Shown in pieces: positions 9,207 to 18,375 of a stretch of 64,000 bases of DNA; positions within the stretch are counted from its first letter, which is position 1, and the number at the start of each line of letters is the position of its first letter. Origin of the DNA: Lachnospiraceae bacterium (GTDB lineage Bacteria > Bacillota > Clostridia > Lachnospirales > Lachnospiraceae); assembly GCA_017431345.1 (NCBI GenBank), contig JAFRLH010000071.1:38953-102952 (forward strand), in the 5' to 3' direction. The position numbers and the translations under genes were made by a program. The notes below the pieces were generated by a model that was given only the letters and a program-made list of their open reading frames with translations, was not told the DNA's origin and did no database searches.

Positions 9207-10289
9207 TTATCTGTACTTTTCCTCGGCTTCCTTCAGCCAGTCGGGATCGGTAAAGTAGTTGATCTTCATCGCATTCCTGACATTGTTCAGTGTCTCTGCA
9301 GCAGTGCGTTCCGCTGTTTCCGTACCGGCCTGCAGGATGTCGCGCACCTCGGACAGCCTGTTTTCCCAGTAATGTCTTCTTTCCCGGATCGGCGCCAGAT
9401 GCTCGTTCATGACTTTGTTCAGGAATTTCTTTACCTTCACATCTCCGAGGCCTCCGCGCTGGTAATGCGCTTTCAGCTCCTCCAGATTTGCGTACTCCGG
9501 CAGATATTCCGCAAAATACTCATCCAGACAGCAGGCGTCCAGATAGGTGAATACAGTATTTCCTTCGAGCTTTCCGGGATCGCTGACTTTCAGATGGTCA
9601 GGATCCGTGAACATGCTCATGACTTTCTTCCTGACATCCTCTTCGGAATCGGAGAGATAGATGCAGTTCCCGAGGGATTTGCTCATCTTGGCCTTTCCGT
9701 CGGTTCCGGGAAGCCGCATGCAGGCTTCATTGTCGGGCAGGAGGATATCCGGCATGGTAAGTACTTCGCCGTAGGTCGTGTTGAATTTATGGACGATCTC
9801 CCTGCACTGTTCCAGCATCGGCGCCTGATCTTCCCCGACAGGGACAGTCGTTGCATTGAAAGCGGTAATGTCGGCTGCCTGTGAGATCGGATAGGTGAAG
9901 AAACCGACCGGAATGGAAGCATTGAAGCCTCTCATCTGGATTTCGCTCTTGACAGTAGGATTGCGCTGCAGTCTGGATACAGTCACCAGATTCGCATAAT
10001 AGAATGTAAGCTCGGTGAGCTGCGGGATCATGGACTGGATGAACAGGTTAGACTTTGCGGGATCAAGTCCCACGGAAAGATAGTCAAGGGCTACCTCCAT
10101 GATATTCTGGCGCACTTTTTCAGGATGCTCTGCGTTGTCCGTGAGTGCCTGTGCGTCTGCGATCATGATGAAGATCTTATCATATTCGCCGCTGTTCTGC
10201 AGTTCGACTCTTCTTTTTAATGAACCCACATAATGTCCGAGGTGAAGGCGTCCGGTAGGACGGTCGCCGGTAAGGATGATTTTAGCCAT
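9207..10289 (-). CDS. trpS: Tryptophan--tRNA ligase
   Basis: A 360-residue class I aminoacyl-tRNA synthetase. The HIGH motif appears as LHLGHY near residue 18 and KMSKS as AKMSKSLGN near residue 200. DRPTGRLHLGHY at the N-terminus is typical of TrpRS. It is slightly longer than many bacterial TrpRS (about 330-340 residues). It charges tRNA-Trp. No T-box leader is visible upstream on its strand. Confidence 0.95.
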   Translation of the reverse strand: MAKIILTGDRPTGRLHLGHYVGSLKRRVELQNSGEYDKIFIMIADAQALTDNAEHPEKVRQNIMEVALDYLSVGLDPAKSNLFIQSMIPQLTELTFYYANLVTVSRLQRNPTVKSEIQMRGFNASIPVGFFTYPISQAADITAFNATTVPVGEDQAPMLEQCREIVHKFNTTYGEVLTMPDILLPDNEACMRLPGTDGKAKMSKSLGNCIYLSDSEEDVRKKVMSMFTDPDHLKVSDPGKLEGNTVFTYLDACCLDEYFAEYLPEYANLEELKAHYQRGGLGDVKVKKFLNKVMNEHLAPIRERRHYWENRLSEVRDILQAGTETAERTAAETLNNVRNAMKINYFTDPDWLKEAEEKYR

Positions 10290-10456
10290 GTTGTCTGCTC
10301 CTTAAATGGATCGGCCTGTTCGCCGATATCCTGAATATCATAAATGAAATCAGGAAAAAGGTCAAGGAGGCCGGGAAGATCCGTGAAATACAGAAAACAG
10401 GGGATTGAAATATTTTTTTTGATGAAAACAAAACGGGATTTTCATGCCGGATGCCC

Positions 10457-10485
10457 TTGCCCGATAATTATTTCTATGGTATAGT
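10457..10485 (+). promoter_or_regulatory. Sigma-A promoter for the sodium symporter gene
   Basis: TTGCCC (10457-10462) and TATAGT (10480-10485) are separated by 17 bases, 84 bases before the symporter start. The remaining sequence between the divergent trpS and symporter genes (10290-10568) shows nothing else I can name. Confidence 0.6.
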
Positions 10486-10568
10486 TTCACTTTGATGCGG
10501 CTGCCGCGGCCCGGCGCATCGGAATGAGAAAAAGCAGGCCGTACGGTAAAACAAGCAGGAGTTTCGTT

Positions 10569-11957
10569 ATGAACAAAAAAAGAGAATCATTTTCCGGATC
10601 GATCGGTTTTGTCCTTGCTGCAGCCGGAAGCGCTGTCGGCCTCGGAAATATCTGGAGATTTCCGTTCCTGGCAGCAAGAGACGGCGGCGGACTGTTCCTT
10701 GTCGTCTATCTGGTGCTGGCACTGACATTCGGATTTACGCTGCTGACCGCAGAGGTGGTCATAGGAAGAAATACAAAGAGCAGTCCGCTGACTGCTTACG
10801 GAAAACTGAGCAAGCGGTTCGGCTGGGTCGGCGCGATCGCCAGCATCGTTCCGTTCATGATCCTTCCGTATTACTGCGTGATCGGCGGCTGGGTGCTGAA
10901 ATATTTCATCGTTTTTCTGGCCGGTTACGGCCTTGACACCGCCGCGGACGGATATTTCGGCGGCTTCATCACCGCCCAGTACGAACCGATCATCATGCTG
11001 GTGATCTTCCTGGGAATCTGCGCTTTTATCATTTATAAAGGCGTCGCGTCCGGTATCGAGCAGTATTCCAAGATCCTTATGCCGGTCCTGATCCTGCTCG
11101 TGATCGGGATCTCGGTCTTTGCGATGACGCTGAAATCGACCGATGCATCCGGCAATACTGTTACCGCACTGCAGGGAATGAAGGTGTATCTGATCCCTTC
11201 CTTTGAAGGTGTCACATTCAAGAAATTCCTGCTGATCGTCATGGATGCCGCAGGACAGCTGTTCTACAGTCTGTCGATCGCCATGGGTATCATGATCGCT
11301 TACGGATCCTATGTGCCGGATGAAGCCAATCTGGTACAGTCCATCAACCGCATTGAGATCTTCGATACTGCCGTAGCATTTCTGGCAGGCGTTATGATCA
11401 TTCCCGCAGTATTCGTATTCATGGGACCCGACGGCATGGCAGCCGGCCCTTCCCTGATGTTCGTATCCCTGCCGAAGGTGTTTGCCGCCATGGGCCCTGC
11501 CGGACGTGTTGTAGGAACGCTGTTCTTCGCCATGGTCCTTTTTGCGGCCGTTACAAGCGCCATGTCCGTGCTGGAAGCAGTTGTATCCGGCCTGATCGAT
11601 CACTTCAAGCTGTCCCGTACGAAAGGTACGGTCCTGGAGTCCGTGATCGCGCTGGCACTGGGCATCCTGGTATGCCTGGGCTACAATGTGTTCTACTTCG
11701 AACTGCCGCTTCCCAACGGAGCAGTCGCGCAGATCCTGGATATTATGGATTACATCTCCAACTACGTGCTGATGCCGGTCGTAGCCATTGCGACCTGTAT
11801 CCTGATCGGCTGGGTGATGAAACCGGAATTCGTCTTTAAGGAGGCAGGAAAGAACGGGGAAGAACTCGGAAGGAAGGGTCTGTTCACCCTGATGATCAAG
11901 TTCGTTGCACCGGTCATCCTTTCCATCCTTCTTCTGATGTCCCTTGGAATTCTGTAA
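10569..11957 (+). CDS. Sodium:neurotransmitter symporter family (NSS) amino acid transporter
   Basis: A 462-residue integral membrane protein with about 11-12 predicted helices. The first helix carries GSAVGLGNIWRFPFLA, the NSS signature that forms the sodium and substrate site in LeuT-like proteins. Bacterial members (TnaT, MhsT) take up tryptophan and other hydrophobic amino acids with sodium. The ATG at 10569 follows CAGGAG and the protein then begins directly before the signature helix; the ATG 15 codons upstream lacks a site. Its location beside trpS makes tryptophan a reasonable guess, not a proof. Confidence 0.88.
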   Translation: MNKKRESFSGSIGFVLAAAGSAVGLGNIWRFPFLAARDGGGLFLVVYLVLALTFGFTLLTAEVVIGRNTKSSPLTAYGKLSKRFGWVGAIASIVPFMILPYYCVIGGWVLKYFIVFLAGYGLDTAADGYFGGFITAQYEPIIMLVIFLGICAFIIYKGVASGIEQYSKILMPVLILLVIGISVFAMTLKSTDASGNTVTALQGMKVYLIPSFEGVTFKKFLLIVMDAAGQLFYSLSIAMGIMIAYGSYVPDEANLVQSINRIEIFDTAVAFLAGVMIIPAVFVFMGPDGMAAGPSLMFVSLPKVFAAMGPAGRVVGTLFFAMVLFAAVTSAMSVLEAVVSGLIDHFKLSRTKGTVLESVIALALGILVCLGYNVFYFELPLPNGAVAQILDIMDYISNYVLMPVVAIATCILIGWVMKPEFVFKEAGKNGEELGRKGLFTLMIKFVAPVILSILLLMSLGIL

Positions 11958-12022
11958 GAACAGCACCGGGAACCTGACCGGATTTCATGCCTGTTTGAAA
12001 AGCAGGCACAGGAAACAGAATA

Positions 12023-12051
12023 AAAACGGCTCTTGATAAAAGAGCCGTTTT
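12023..12051 (+). terminator. Rho-independent terminator after the symporter
   Basis: A 12-bp stem (AAAACGGCTCTT, 12023-12034, with 12040-12051) closes on a short loop and runs into T-rich sequence. Confidence 0.88.
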
Positions 12052-12075
12052 GTTTTATCATGATTCACAAGCCAA

Positions 12076-12124
12076 AAGTACAATTTTCGAAACTGTGCCT
12101 GCACGAGCGGAGAAAATTGCACTT
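12076..12124. repeat. Long imperfect inverted repeat in a non-coding gap
   Basis: AAGTACAATTTTC (12076-12088) pairs with GAAAATTGCACTT (12112-12124), 12 of 13 positions. The loop holds a smaller GTGC/GCAC dyad. The unit lies in the 271-base gap 12052-12322, where no convincing gene is seen. It could be a small dispersed element, a regulatory RNA or a structured leader. Confidence 0.4.
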
Positions 12125-12322
12125 AGGGCACTCCTTCATGAGCAGGAAACAGGGCAGGGCCCCTGTGAACTGCGAATGGAGGGAGGATTGTGGAAGCTCG
12201 AAGAGCGAAACAATCCGGGTGAATCATGAATTTACTTTTTGTAATGCAATCCAATTATGGTAAGACCTGAAGAAGACTTCAGGATCAGAAAGAATATTGA
12301 TTTCCTTATCAGGAGAATATAA

Positions 12323-12466
12323 ATGGTCATTAATTTTGAAGAGGAACTGGCAAAGTTCCGTCCCAGCAAGGAAGTGGAAGAGGCAGAGGACGCCATCGTA
12401 AATATGAATCTGAAGGATATGACAGATATTATGCTGGAGATCCTTAAGGAAAAGGAGAGGCAGTAA
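12323..12466 (+). CDS. Small conserved-looking protein of unknown function (47 aa)
   Basis: A 47-residue acidic ORF (MVINFEEELAKFRPSKEVEE..., ending KEKERQ) starts at an ATG nine bases after AGGAGA. Its stop lies two bases before the next start, so it is cotranscribed with the zinc-ribbon/TPR gene. It has charged helical composition, no signal peptide and no membrane segment. Good ribosome binding site, tight spacing and codon use like its neighbours support a real gene. I do not recognise the family. Confidence 0.65.
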   Translation: MVINFEEELAKFRPSKEVEEAEDAIVNMNLKDMTDIMLEILKEKERQ

Positions 12467-12468
12467 GC

Positions 12469-13983
12469 ATGTATTGCTATAAATGCGGGAGCCGTCTGGG
12501 CTCCGGCCGCTTCTGCCTGCAATGCGGGACAGATGTCGGCGAATATAAAAAGATCATCCGCCTGTCCAACAGCTATTACAATGCGGGCCTTGAAAAAGCC
12601 CGCCTGAGGGATCTGACCGGCGCCGCGCAGATGCTCGGCTTCTGTCTTAAGCTGAATAAAAAACATACGGAAGCCAGGAATCTCCTGGGACTCATCTATT
12701 ATGAGACGGGCGAAGTGACGGAAGCGCTCTGCCAGTGGGTCATCAGCAAGAACCTGAAAATGAGCGACAACCCGGCGGATAAATGGCTGTCCGCGCTCCG
12801 CGATGACAAGAATCATCTGGATGATATGAACCAGGCGGTCAAGAAATACAATCAGGCGCTGGTAAATACAAAGAGCGGGGGCTCCGATCTTGCGGTGGTC
12901 TCCCTGAAGAGGCTGGTAAGGCAGTACCCGAATTTTATCCGTGCGCATCAGCTCCTGGCCCTGATCTACATTCATGAACATTCCTATTCAAAGGCGGGAA
13001 AGGTGCTGCGGGCTGCGCTGAAGGTCGATGCCGGCAATCCGCTCTGCCTGAAATACCAGAATGCGATCAAGGGAAAGCTCGGCAAGAGCGGACCGGAGGC
13101 CAGGGAGCGCATCCAGAATGAGATCGCGAGAAAAGCGGCGATCGGAAATACGGATCCGGAAGATGACGTTATCGTTCCGGAATACAATGCGCGGGATGCC
13201 AGGATGCGGACCATGTGGGCGGTCCTTGCGGGCGCGGCAGCGGCACTGTGCATGTATCAGTTCGTGATCATGCCCGCGATGAACAGGAACAGCAATGTAC
13301 GCTCCAATCAGGAAATTGCCGTGTATGACAGCAAACTTTCCGATAAATCTCTTGAAGTTACGAACCTGGAGAACCAGATCTCCGATATGCAGGTGGAGCA
13401 GCAGAATATGGAAGCCAGGATCGCGCAGCTTACGGGTGACGACGGTCTTTCACAGCAGTATGACTCCATGCTTTACCTCCTGAAAATGTATATGAACCGT
13501 GAGAACGGAAATGTAGATGATCTCGTGGAGGCGTATCAGCGCATCGATGAGGATCTGGTCGATTCGGAAATTTATCAGGAGATGTACGACGTCGTCAAAC
13601 AGTATGTGACTGTGGACCGTATCTCGGGCGTCTATAAGGAAGCCAAACAGCTCTATGATGATAATTACTACAAAAAGGCGATCCCGGAGTTTGAACGGGT
13701 CCTGGCACTGAACCCTGACTATGTGGATGCGATCTATTATCTGGCAAGATGCTATGAAAAACGTGACGACGCATCCTCTGCCCTGAAATACTATCAGCAG
13801 ATCGTCGACCGGTTCCCTGCGAGCGATTATGCCGATGAAGCCACAAAGAAGGTGGATGCAGTGCAGGCGCAGCAGCGGGAAGAAGAGTTGGAAGCTGCCG
13901 AAGCTGCTGCTGCCGGTGAAGACGGTGCAGAGGGAGAGGCAGAGGACGACGATGAGGATCAGAATGAAGATGACGGAGACTGA
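12469..13983 (+). CDS. Zinc-ribbon and TPR membrane protein
   Basis: A 504-residue protein. A zinc ribbon with Cys3, Cys6, Cys16 and Cys19 opens it. Helical TPR-like repeats cover about residues 25-200. One membrane helix lies at about 246-266 and a coiled coil at about 280-330. A second TPR pair is at about 395-460 and a Glu/Asp/Ala-rich tail closes it. Tandem TPRs usually hold protein partners; the single helix would place the two TPR regions on opposite sides of the membrane. No enzyme motif is visible. It follows the 47-residue ORF and precedes rsmF by two bases. Confidence 0.75.
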   Translation: MYCYKCGSRLGSGRFCLQCGTDVGEYKKIIRLSNSYYNAGLEKARLRDLTGAAQMLGFCLKLNKKHTEARNLLGLIYYETGEVTEALCQWVISKNLKMSDNPADKWLSALRDDKNHLDDMNQAVKKYNQALVNTKSGGSDLAVVSLKRLVRQYPNFIRAHQLLALIYIHEHSYSKAGKVLRAALKVDAGNPLCLKYQNAIKGKLGKSGPEARERIQNEIARKAAIGNTDPEDDVIVPEYNARDARMRTMWAVLAGAAAALCMYQFVIMPAMNRNSNVRSNQEIAVYDSKLSDKSLEVTNLENQISDMQVEQQNMEARIAQLTGDDGLSQQYDSMLYLLKMYMNRENGNVDDLVEAYQRIDEDLVDSEIYQEMYDVVKQYVTVDRISGVYKEAKQLYDDNYYKKAIPEFERVLALNPDYVDAIYYLARCYEKRDDASSALKYYQQIVDRFPASDYADEATKKVDAVQAQQREEELEAAEAAAAGEDGAEGEAEDDDEDQNEDDGD

Positions 13984-13985
13984 TC

Positions 13986-15425
13986 ATGTCTGAAACAAAG
14001 GTGCATTTCGGCTGGCCGGCAGAACTTCTTGAGAGGATGGAGGATCTGCTGGGAGAGGAATTCCGTGATTACAGAGAGAGTCTGTCAGAGGAAGGCTGGC
14101 AGGCTCTCCGTTTTAATATGCAAAAGACCGGCGGCAGGGAAGAGATTATCGAAGCACTGCGGACTGCAGTGATTCCGGGAAGCAGTGAAAAAGTGCCCTG
14201 GGAGAAGAATGCCTGGTATTATGACCGGCCGGATACGCCGGGAAAATCGGTCTGGCACGATATCGGTCTGTACTATATTCAGGAACCGTCTGCCATGATC
14301 CCCGTACCGCAGATGGGGATCAGACCCGGAGAACGTGTGCTGGATCTGTGTGCGGCACCGGGCGGGAAAACAGCCCAGATCGCCCAGCGGCTGCAGGGAA
14401 AGGGACTGCTGGTCTCCAACGAACCCTACCCGGATCGCGCGGCGGTGCTTTCCCAGAATATGGAAAGACTCGGTATACGAAATACGGTCGTGACAAATGA
14501 AATGCCCGGGCGTCTGCTGGCGCATTTCGGATCCTTCTTTGACCGGATCCTGGCTGATGCGCCGTGCTCGGGAGAAGGCATGATGCGAAGACATCCGGAA
14601 GTCAGGGCGGAATGGAACCCCGGGATCAACACCATGTGTGCGGCAAGACAGCAGGAGATCCTTGCCTGTGCGGCAGGGATGCTGAAGCCCGGCGGTACGA
14701 TCGTTTACTCTACCTGCACCTTTGCACCGGAAGAGAATGAGAGAACGATCGCGCAGTTCCTGAAGCTGCATCCGGATTTTACGCTTGGAGAAATGGAAAT
14801 TCCCGGGGGATCGCCGGGGATCGGAAGCGCAGACTTTCCGCTGGAACGGACAGTCCGCATCTGGCCGCACCGCACCCGGGGAGAAGGGCATTTTATCGCG
14901 CTGCTGAAAAAAGCCTGTTCTGCAGAAGTAGAACAGGAGGATAAGCGGAACAGAAAGAAGGACCGCAGAAAAACGCCGGACAGGGAATCTTATAAGCTGC
15001 TGTGTGCTTCCTGGGAGGCGCTTTTTGATACCGAGAAGATGCCTGTACCCGAACGGGACAGCCTGGTCTGCTTCGGAGACAATATCTGGCTTCCGCCGGA
15101 AGGGACCGGGAGCCCGGACGGCCTGAAAATAAAGAGATGCGGCCTGGAGATCGCATCTGTTAAGAAGGGACGGATCAGCTTTTCCCATGCGCTCGCCATG
15201 GCGGTATCCGCGGACGAAGTCCGGAACACTTACGCCATGTCCGCAGAGGAAGTGCTGAAATGGATGAACGGGGAGACGATCCCTCACACAGGACAGAAAG
15301 GATACGTCCTGATGACGGCCTCCGGCTTCCCGGCGGGATTTGGGACATGTGACGGAAGGCAGATCAAGAACCATTATCCGAAAGGACTCCGGAAACGTTA
15401 TGATCCTTCCTTCAGACTGCTTTGA
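13986..15425 (+). CDS. rsmF: RsmF-type rRNA (cytosine-5)-methyltransferase
   Basis: A 479-residue NOL1/NOP2/Sun family methyltransferase. The SAM motif is DLCAAPGGKTAQIAQ near residue 120. The catalytic-type DAPCSGEGMMRRHPE is near residue 190 and the second cysteine is in STCTFAPEENE. The C-terminal third, after a Lys/Arg linker, fits the RsmF-type PUA-like domain. These enzymes methylate cytosines in 16S rRNA. The exact target base cannot be fixed by sequence alone. The 3' end overlaps the convergent XRE gene by 28 bases. Confidence 0.85.
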   Translation: MSETKVHFGWPAELLERMEDLLGEEFRDYRESLSEEGWQALRFNMQKTGGREEIIEALRTAVIPGSSEKVPWEKNAWYYDRPDTPGKSVWHDIGLYYIQEPSAMIPVPQMGIRPGERVLDLCAAPGGKTAQIAQRLQGKGLLVSNEPYPDRAAVLSQNMERLGIRNTVVTNEMPGRLLAHFGSFFDRILADAPCSGEGMMRRHPEVRAEWNPGINTMCAARQQEILACAAGMLKPGGTIVYSTCTFAPEENERTIAQFLKLHPDFTLGEMEIPGGSPGIGSADFPLERTVRIWPHRTRGEGHFIALLKKACSAEVEQEDKRNRKKDRRKTPDRESYKLLCASWEALFDTEKMPVPERDSLVCFGDNIWLPPEGTGSPDGLKIKRCGLEIASVKKGRISFSHALAMAVSADEVRNTYAMSAEEVLKWMNGETIPHTGQKGYVLMTASGFPAGFGTCDGRQIKNHYPKGLRKRYDPSFRLL

Positions 15426-15736
15426 GCGCTGATGGCGCTCTCTGTGAGGAGTTCCCGGTAGATATAGTCGCGGCCTGAACGGTCAAGCATCCGGTAGAGC
15501 GACAGGATCGTTTCTTCAGCGGAAGAATACACCGGGACAGAACGGGTCGGGCCGGCGGAAAGGATCTCGTCGATCCCTACGTTCATGGCTTTTGAAAATC
15601 TTAAAAGGAAACGGGAAGAGGGCATGAGTTCGCCTCTTTCCACCCTTCCGTAGTTCTTCCTGGAGATATGCATCAGATCTGCGGCCTGCTGCTGGGAGAG
15701 GCCGTTCCTTTTCCTGATCTGCAGTATTCGGTTCAT
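15398..15736 (-). CDS. XRE family transcriptional regulator
   Basis: A 112-residue protein. Residues 5-60 form a Cro/C1-type helix-turn-helix: RKRNGLSQQQAADLMHISRK then NYGRVERGE. The C-terminal half carries no recognised domain. It is transcribed away from purA and its 3' end overlaps rsmF by 28 bases. Three TGxGACAAA-like direct repeats upstream (15848-15882) may be its own operators. Regulation of purA from the shared region is possible but unproven. Confidence 0.82.
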   Translation of the reverse strand: MNRILQIRKRNGLSQQQAADLMHISRKNYGRVERGELMPSSRFLLRFSKAMNVGIDEILSAGPTRSVPVYSSAEETILSLYRMLDRSGRDYIYRELLTESAISAQSSLKEGS

Positions 15737-15847
15737 AGTGTATGTCCTGCGGTATTTCTGGTCTTTCTGTCTGACCGGACAGAAGCGGTTCTGTCCGGGT
15801 GACGGGAATTATTATAGCAGACCGCCCGAAAATGAACAGAAACTATT

Positions 15848-15882
15848 TGCGACAAATTTTGTGACAAAAAGTGATTGACAAA
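15848..15882. promoter_or_regulatory. Direct repeats between the XRE regulator and purA
   Basis: Three related nonamers, TGCGACAAA (15848), TGTGACAAA (15860) and ATTGACAAA (15874), occur at 12- and 14-base steps in the 267-base divergent region. They are placed as regulator binding sites would be. Confidence 0.35.
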
Positions 15883-15916
15883 TCGCGTCGCTGCCGCGGA
15901 CATGCGCAGACGGTAC

Positions 15917-15945
15917 TTGATTTTGACACGGTGATAGGGTATATT
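15917..15945 (+). promoter_or_regulatory. Promoter for purA
   Basis: TTGATT (15917-15922) and TATATT (15940-15945) are 17 bases apart, about 60 bases before the purA start. A TTGACA at 15923-15928 lies too close to that -10 box to serve it. Confidence 0.5.
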
Positions 15946-16003
15946 GTAGCAGGATAAACGGAAGGAAGACCGTTCCTGCGGGGAATCATGTAAGGAGGTT
16001 TTT

Positions 16004-17278
16004 ATGGTTCGTGCTATTGTAGGTGCAAACTGGGGAGATGAAGGAAAAGGCAAGATCACGGATATGCTCGCGGAGAGATCCGATATCGTCATCCGTTTTC
16101 AGGGCGGCAGCAATGCCGGACATACGATCATCAACGATTACGGCCGTTTTGCGCTTCATCTGCTTCCTTCAGGCGTATTTTACGGACATATCACAAATAT
16201 CATCGGAAACGGCGTTGCACTGAACGTTCCTTATCTTATAAAAGAACTGAAAGCGCTGACGGATGCGGGTGTACCGGCGCCGAAGATCATGGTCTCAGAC
16301 AGGGCGCAGCTTCTGATGCCGTATCACATCCTGTTCGACGTATGTGAAGAGGAACGGCTTGCAGGAAAGGCTTTCGGATCCACCCATTCCGGGATGGCGC
16401 CTTTCTATTCCGACAAATTTGCCAAGATCGGTATTCAGGTGAACGAGCTTTTTGATGACGAGATCCTTTCCGACAGAGTGGACAAGATCATTACGCTCAA
16501 GAATGTCATGCTGGAGAACCTGTATCATAAAGAGCCGCTGAAAAAAGAGGAGATCATGGAGGAACTGCACAGTTACCGTGATATGATCGCTCCTTACGCG
16601 GCGGACGTCTCTGCATACCTTTCCCAGGCAATAAAAGACGGGAAGAATATTCTCCTGGAGGGCCAGCTGGGCTCGATGAAGGATCCGGACCACGGTATCT
16701 ATCCGATGGTCACTTCTTCCTCTACGCTGGCAGCGTACGGCGCGATCGGCGCAGGCATCCCTCCCTATGAGATAAAGAACATTACTGCAGTCGTGAAAGC
16801 GTATTCGAGCGCGGTAGGCGGCGGTGCTTTCGTTTCCGAGATCTTCGGAGAAGAGGCGGAAGAACTCCGGAAACGCGGCGGCGACAAGGGTGAGTACGGC
16901 GCTACGACCGGAAGGCCCCGAAGAGTCGGCTGGTTCGATGCGGTCGCGAGCCGCTACGGATGCCGTATCCAGGGAGCTACGGAAGCGGTCCTTACGATCG
17001 TGGACGCGCTCGGCTATCTGGATGAGATCCCGATCTGCACCGGCTATGAGATCGACGGAGAAGTGACGAAAGACTTCCCGGCCGCTTCAAAGCTGGAAAA
17101 GGCAAAGCCCGTATGGGAAGTGATGCCCGGATGGAAATGCAATATCAGGGGCATAAAGGAATACGGTCAGCTTCCGGAGAACTGCAGAAAGTACATCGAG
17201 AGGATCGAAGAGGAACTGCAGGTGCCGCTGAAAATGATCAGCAACGGACCGGGAAGGGATGAAATAATCATAAGATGA
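16004..17278 (+). CDS. purA: Adenylosuccinate synthetase
   Basis: A 424-residue enzyme with GANWGDEGKGKITDML at the N-terminus, where Asp13 is the catalytic base, and the IMP-site stretch GRPRRVGWFD near residue 305. It joins IMP and aspartate with GTP, the first committed step to AMP. AAGGAGG precedes the ATG by seven bases. The gene stands alone between its own promoter and the terminator at 17286-17309; no other pur gene is nearby. Confidence 0.97.
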   Translation: MVRAIVGANWGDEGKGKITDMLAERSDIVIRFQGGSNAGHTIINDYGRFALHLLPSGVFYGHITNIIGNGVALNVPYLIKELKALTDAGVPAPKIMVSDRAQLLMPYHILFDVCEEERLAGKAFGSTHSGMAPFYSDKFAKIGIQVNELFDDEILSDRVDKIITLKNVMLENLYHKEPLKKEEIMEELHSYRDMIAPYAADVSAYLSQAIKDGKNILLEGQLGSMKDPDHGIYPMVTSSSTLAAYGAIGAGIPPYEIKNITAVVKAYSSAVGGGAFVSEIFGEEAEELRKRGGDKGEYGATTGRPRRVGWFDAVASRYGCRIQGATEAVLTIVDALGYLDEIPICTGYEIDGEVTKDFPAASKLEKAKPVWEVMPGWKCNIRGIKEYGQLPENCRKYIERIEEELQVPLKMISNGPGRDEIIIR

Positions 17279-17285
17279 TCGGATG

Positions 17286-17309
17286 AAAGGGAACCTGCGG
17301 TTCCCTTTT
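17286..17309 (+). terminator. Terminator after purA
   Basis: AAAGGGAACC (17286-17295) pairs with GGTTCCCTTT, followed by a T, around a TGC loop. Confidence 0.8.
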
Positions 17310-17418
17310 ACAATGCCGTCATTTACGAATTCGTTAAAGTTGTGTGAATTCTATAGAAGAATCCGGTGCTTTAGGATATACTTGTAATAACCGGAACGGA
17401 ACATCGAAAGGAGACTGT

Positions 17419-18339
17419 ATGAGAGCTGTATTTATGGGGACGCCGGATTTTTCCGTGCCTGTACTGAGAGCAATGAAGGAAGGCGGCATTGATATTGCTG
17501 CGGTATATACGCAGCCCGACCGCCCGAAGGGCAGGAAAAAAACCCCTGTGATGTCTCCGGTAAAGGAGGCGGCCCTTTCATACGGGCTGAAAGTCATTCA
17601 GCCTGAAAAACTAAGAGAAGAAGCGGTCATCCGTACGCTTGCGGAACTCGCTCCGGATGTGATCGTCGTGGTCGCTTTCGGGCAGATCCTGCCGAAGGCA
17701 GTCCTGGAGATCCCCCCTATGGGGTGTGTGAATGTGCATGCGTCGCTTCTTCCGGAATACCGGGGGGCAGCCCCTATCCAGCAGTCGATCCTGGACGGGA
17801 AAAAAGAGACCGGCGTCACCACGATGCTCATGGATGAAGGCCTGGACACGGGCGATATCCTGCTGCAGAAAAAGATAATGATCGCAGAGGATGAGACTGG
17901 CGGCAGCCTGTTCGATAAACTGTCTGTACTCGGCGCAGAGCTGCTGATGGAGACGCTTGGCGGGCTGGAAGCCGGAACCATCGTTCCGGTCCCGCAGCCG
18001 GAAAGCGGATCCTATGTCGGGATGCTGAAGAAGGAGATGGGCCGGATGGACTTTTCCCAGCCTGCTGCAGTGCTTGAGAGAAGAGTGAGAGGTCTGTATC
18101 CCTGGCCCGGCGCCTATACGGAACGAAACGGAAAGAGACTGAAGATCACGGGTGCTTCCGTATCTGATGGAAAGGCCGCGCCCGGCAGCATTGCCTGCAT
18201 GACAAAGGAAGGCTTCGGCATCGGAACGGGAGAAGGGATCCTGATGGTCAGACAGCTTCAGCCGGAAGGGAAGAAGGAAATGACCGCAGCGGAATATCTG
18301 CACGGCTATCCTGTTTCCGAAGGCGAACTGCTTGGCTGA
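17419..18339 (+). CDS. fmt: Methionyl-tRNA formyltransferase
   Basis: A 306-residue protein beginning MRAVFMGTPDFSVPVL. The formyltransferase signature HASLLPEYRGAAPIQ near residue 110 carries the catalytic His, and SYVGMLKKEMGRMDF is typical of the linker to the C-terminal tRNA-binding domain. It formylates initiator Met-tRNA. The ATG follows GAAAGGAG and fits the family N-terminus. In related genomes def and often priA precede fmt; neither is here. It opens the long fmt-to-rpe gene run. Confidence 0.95.
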   Translation: MRAVFMGTPDFSVPVLRAMKEGGIDIAAVYTQPDRPKGRKKTPVMSPVKEAALSYGLKVIQPEKLREEAVIRTLAELAPDVIVVVAFGQILPKAVLEIPPMGCVNVHASLLPEYRGAAPIQQSILDGKKETGVTTMLMDEGLDTGDILLQKKIMIAEDETGGSLFDKLSVLGAELLMETLGGLEAGTIVPVPQPESGSYVGMLKKEMGRMDFSQPAAVLERRVRGLYPWPGAYTERNGKRLKITGASVSDGKAAPGSIACMTKEGFGIGTGEGILMVRQLQPEGKKEMTAAEYLHGYPVSEGELLG

Positions 18340-18375
18340 CAATGCTTGTCAGTATATTAAGGAAAGGAGCGTTTT

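Noticed and set aside
10290-10523. T-box leader for trpS
   Set aside because: No T-box core sequence was found on the - strand upstream of the gene.
12033-12263. A 76-codon frame after the symporter
   Set aside because: It starts inside the terminator stem, crosses the inverted repeat, has no ribosome binding site and no protein-like composition.
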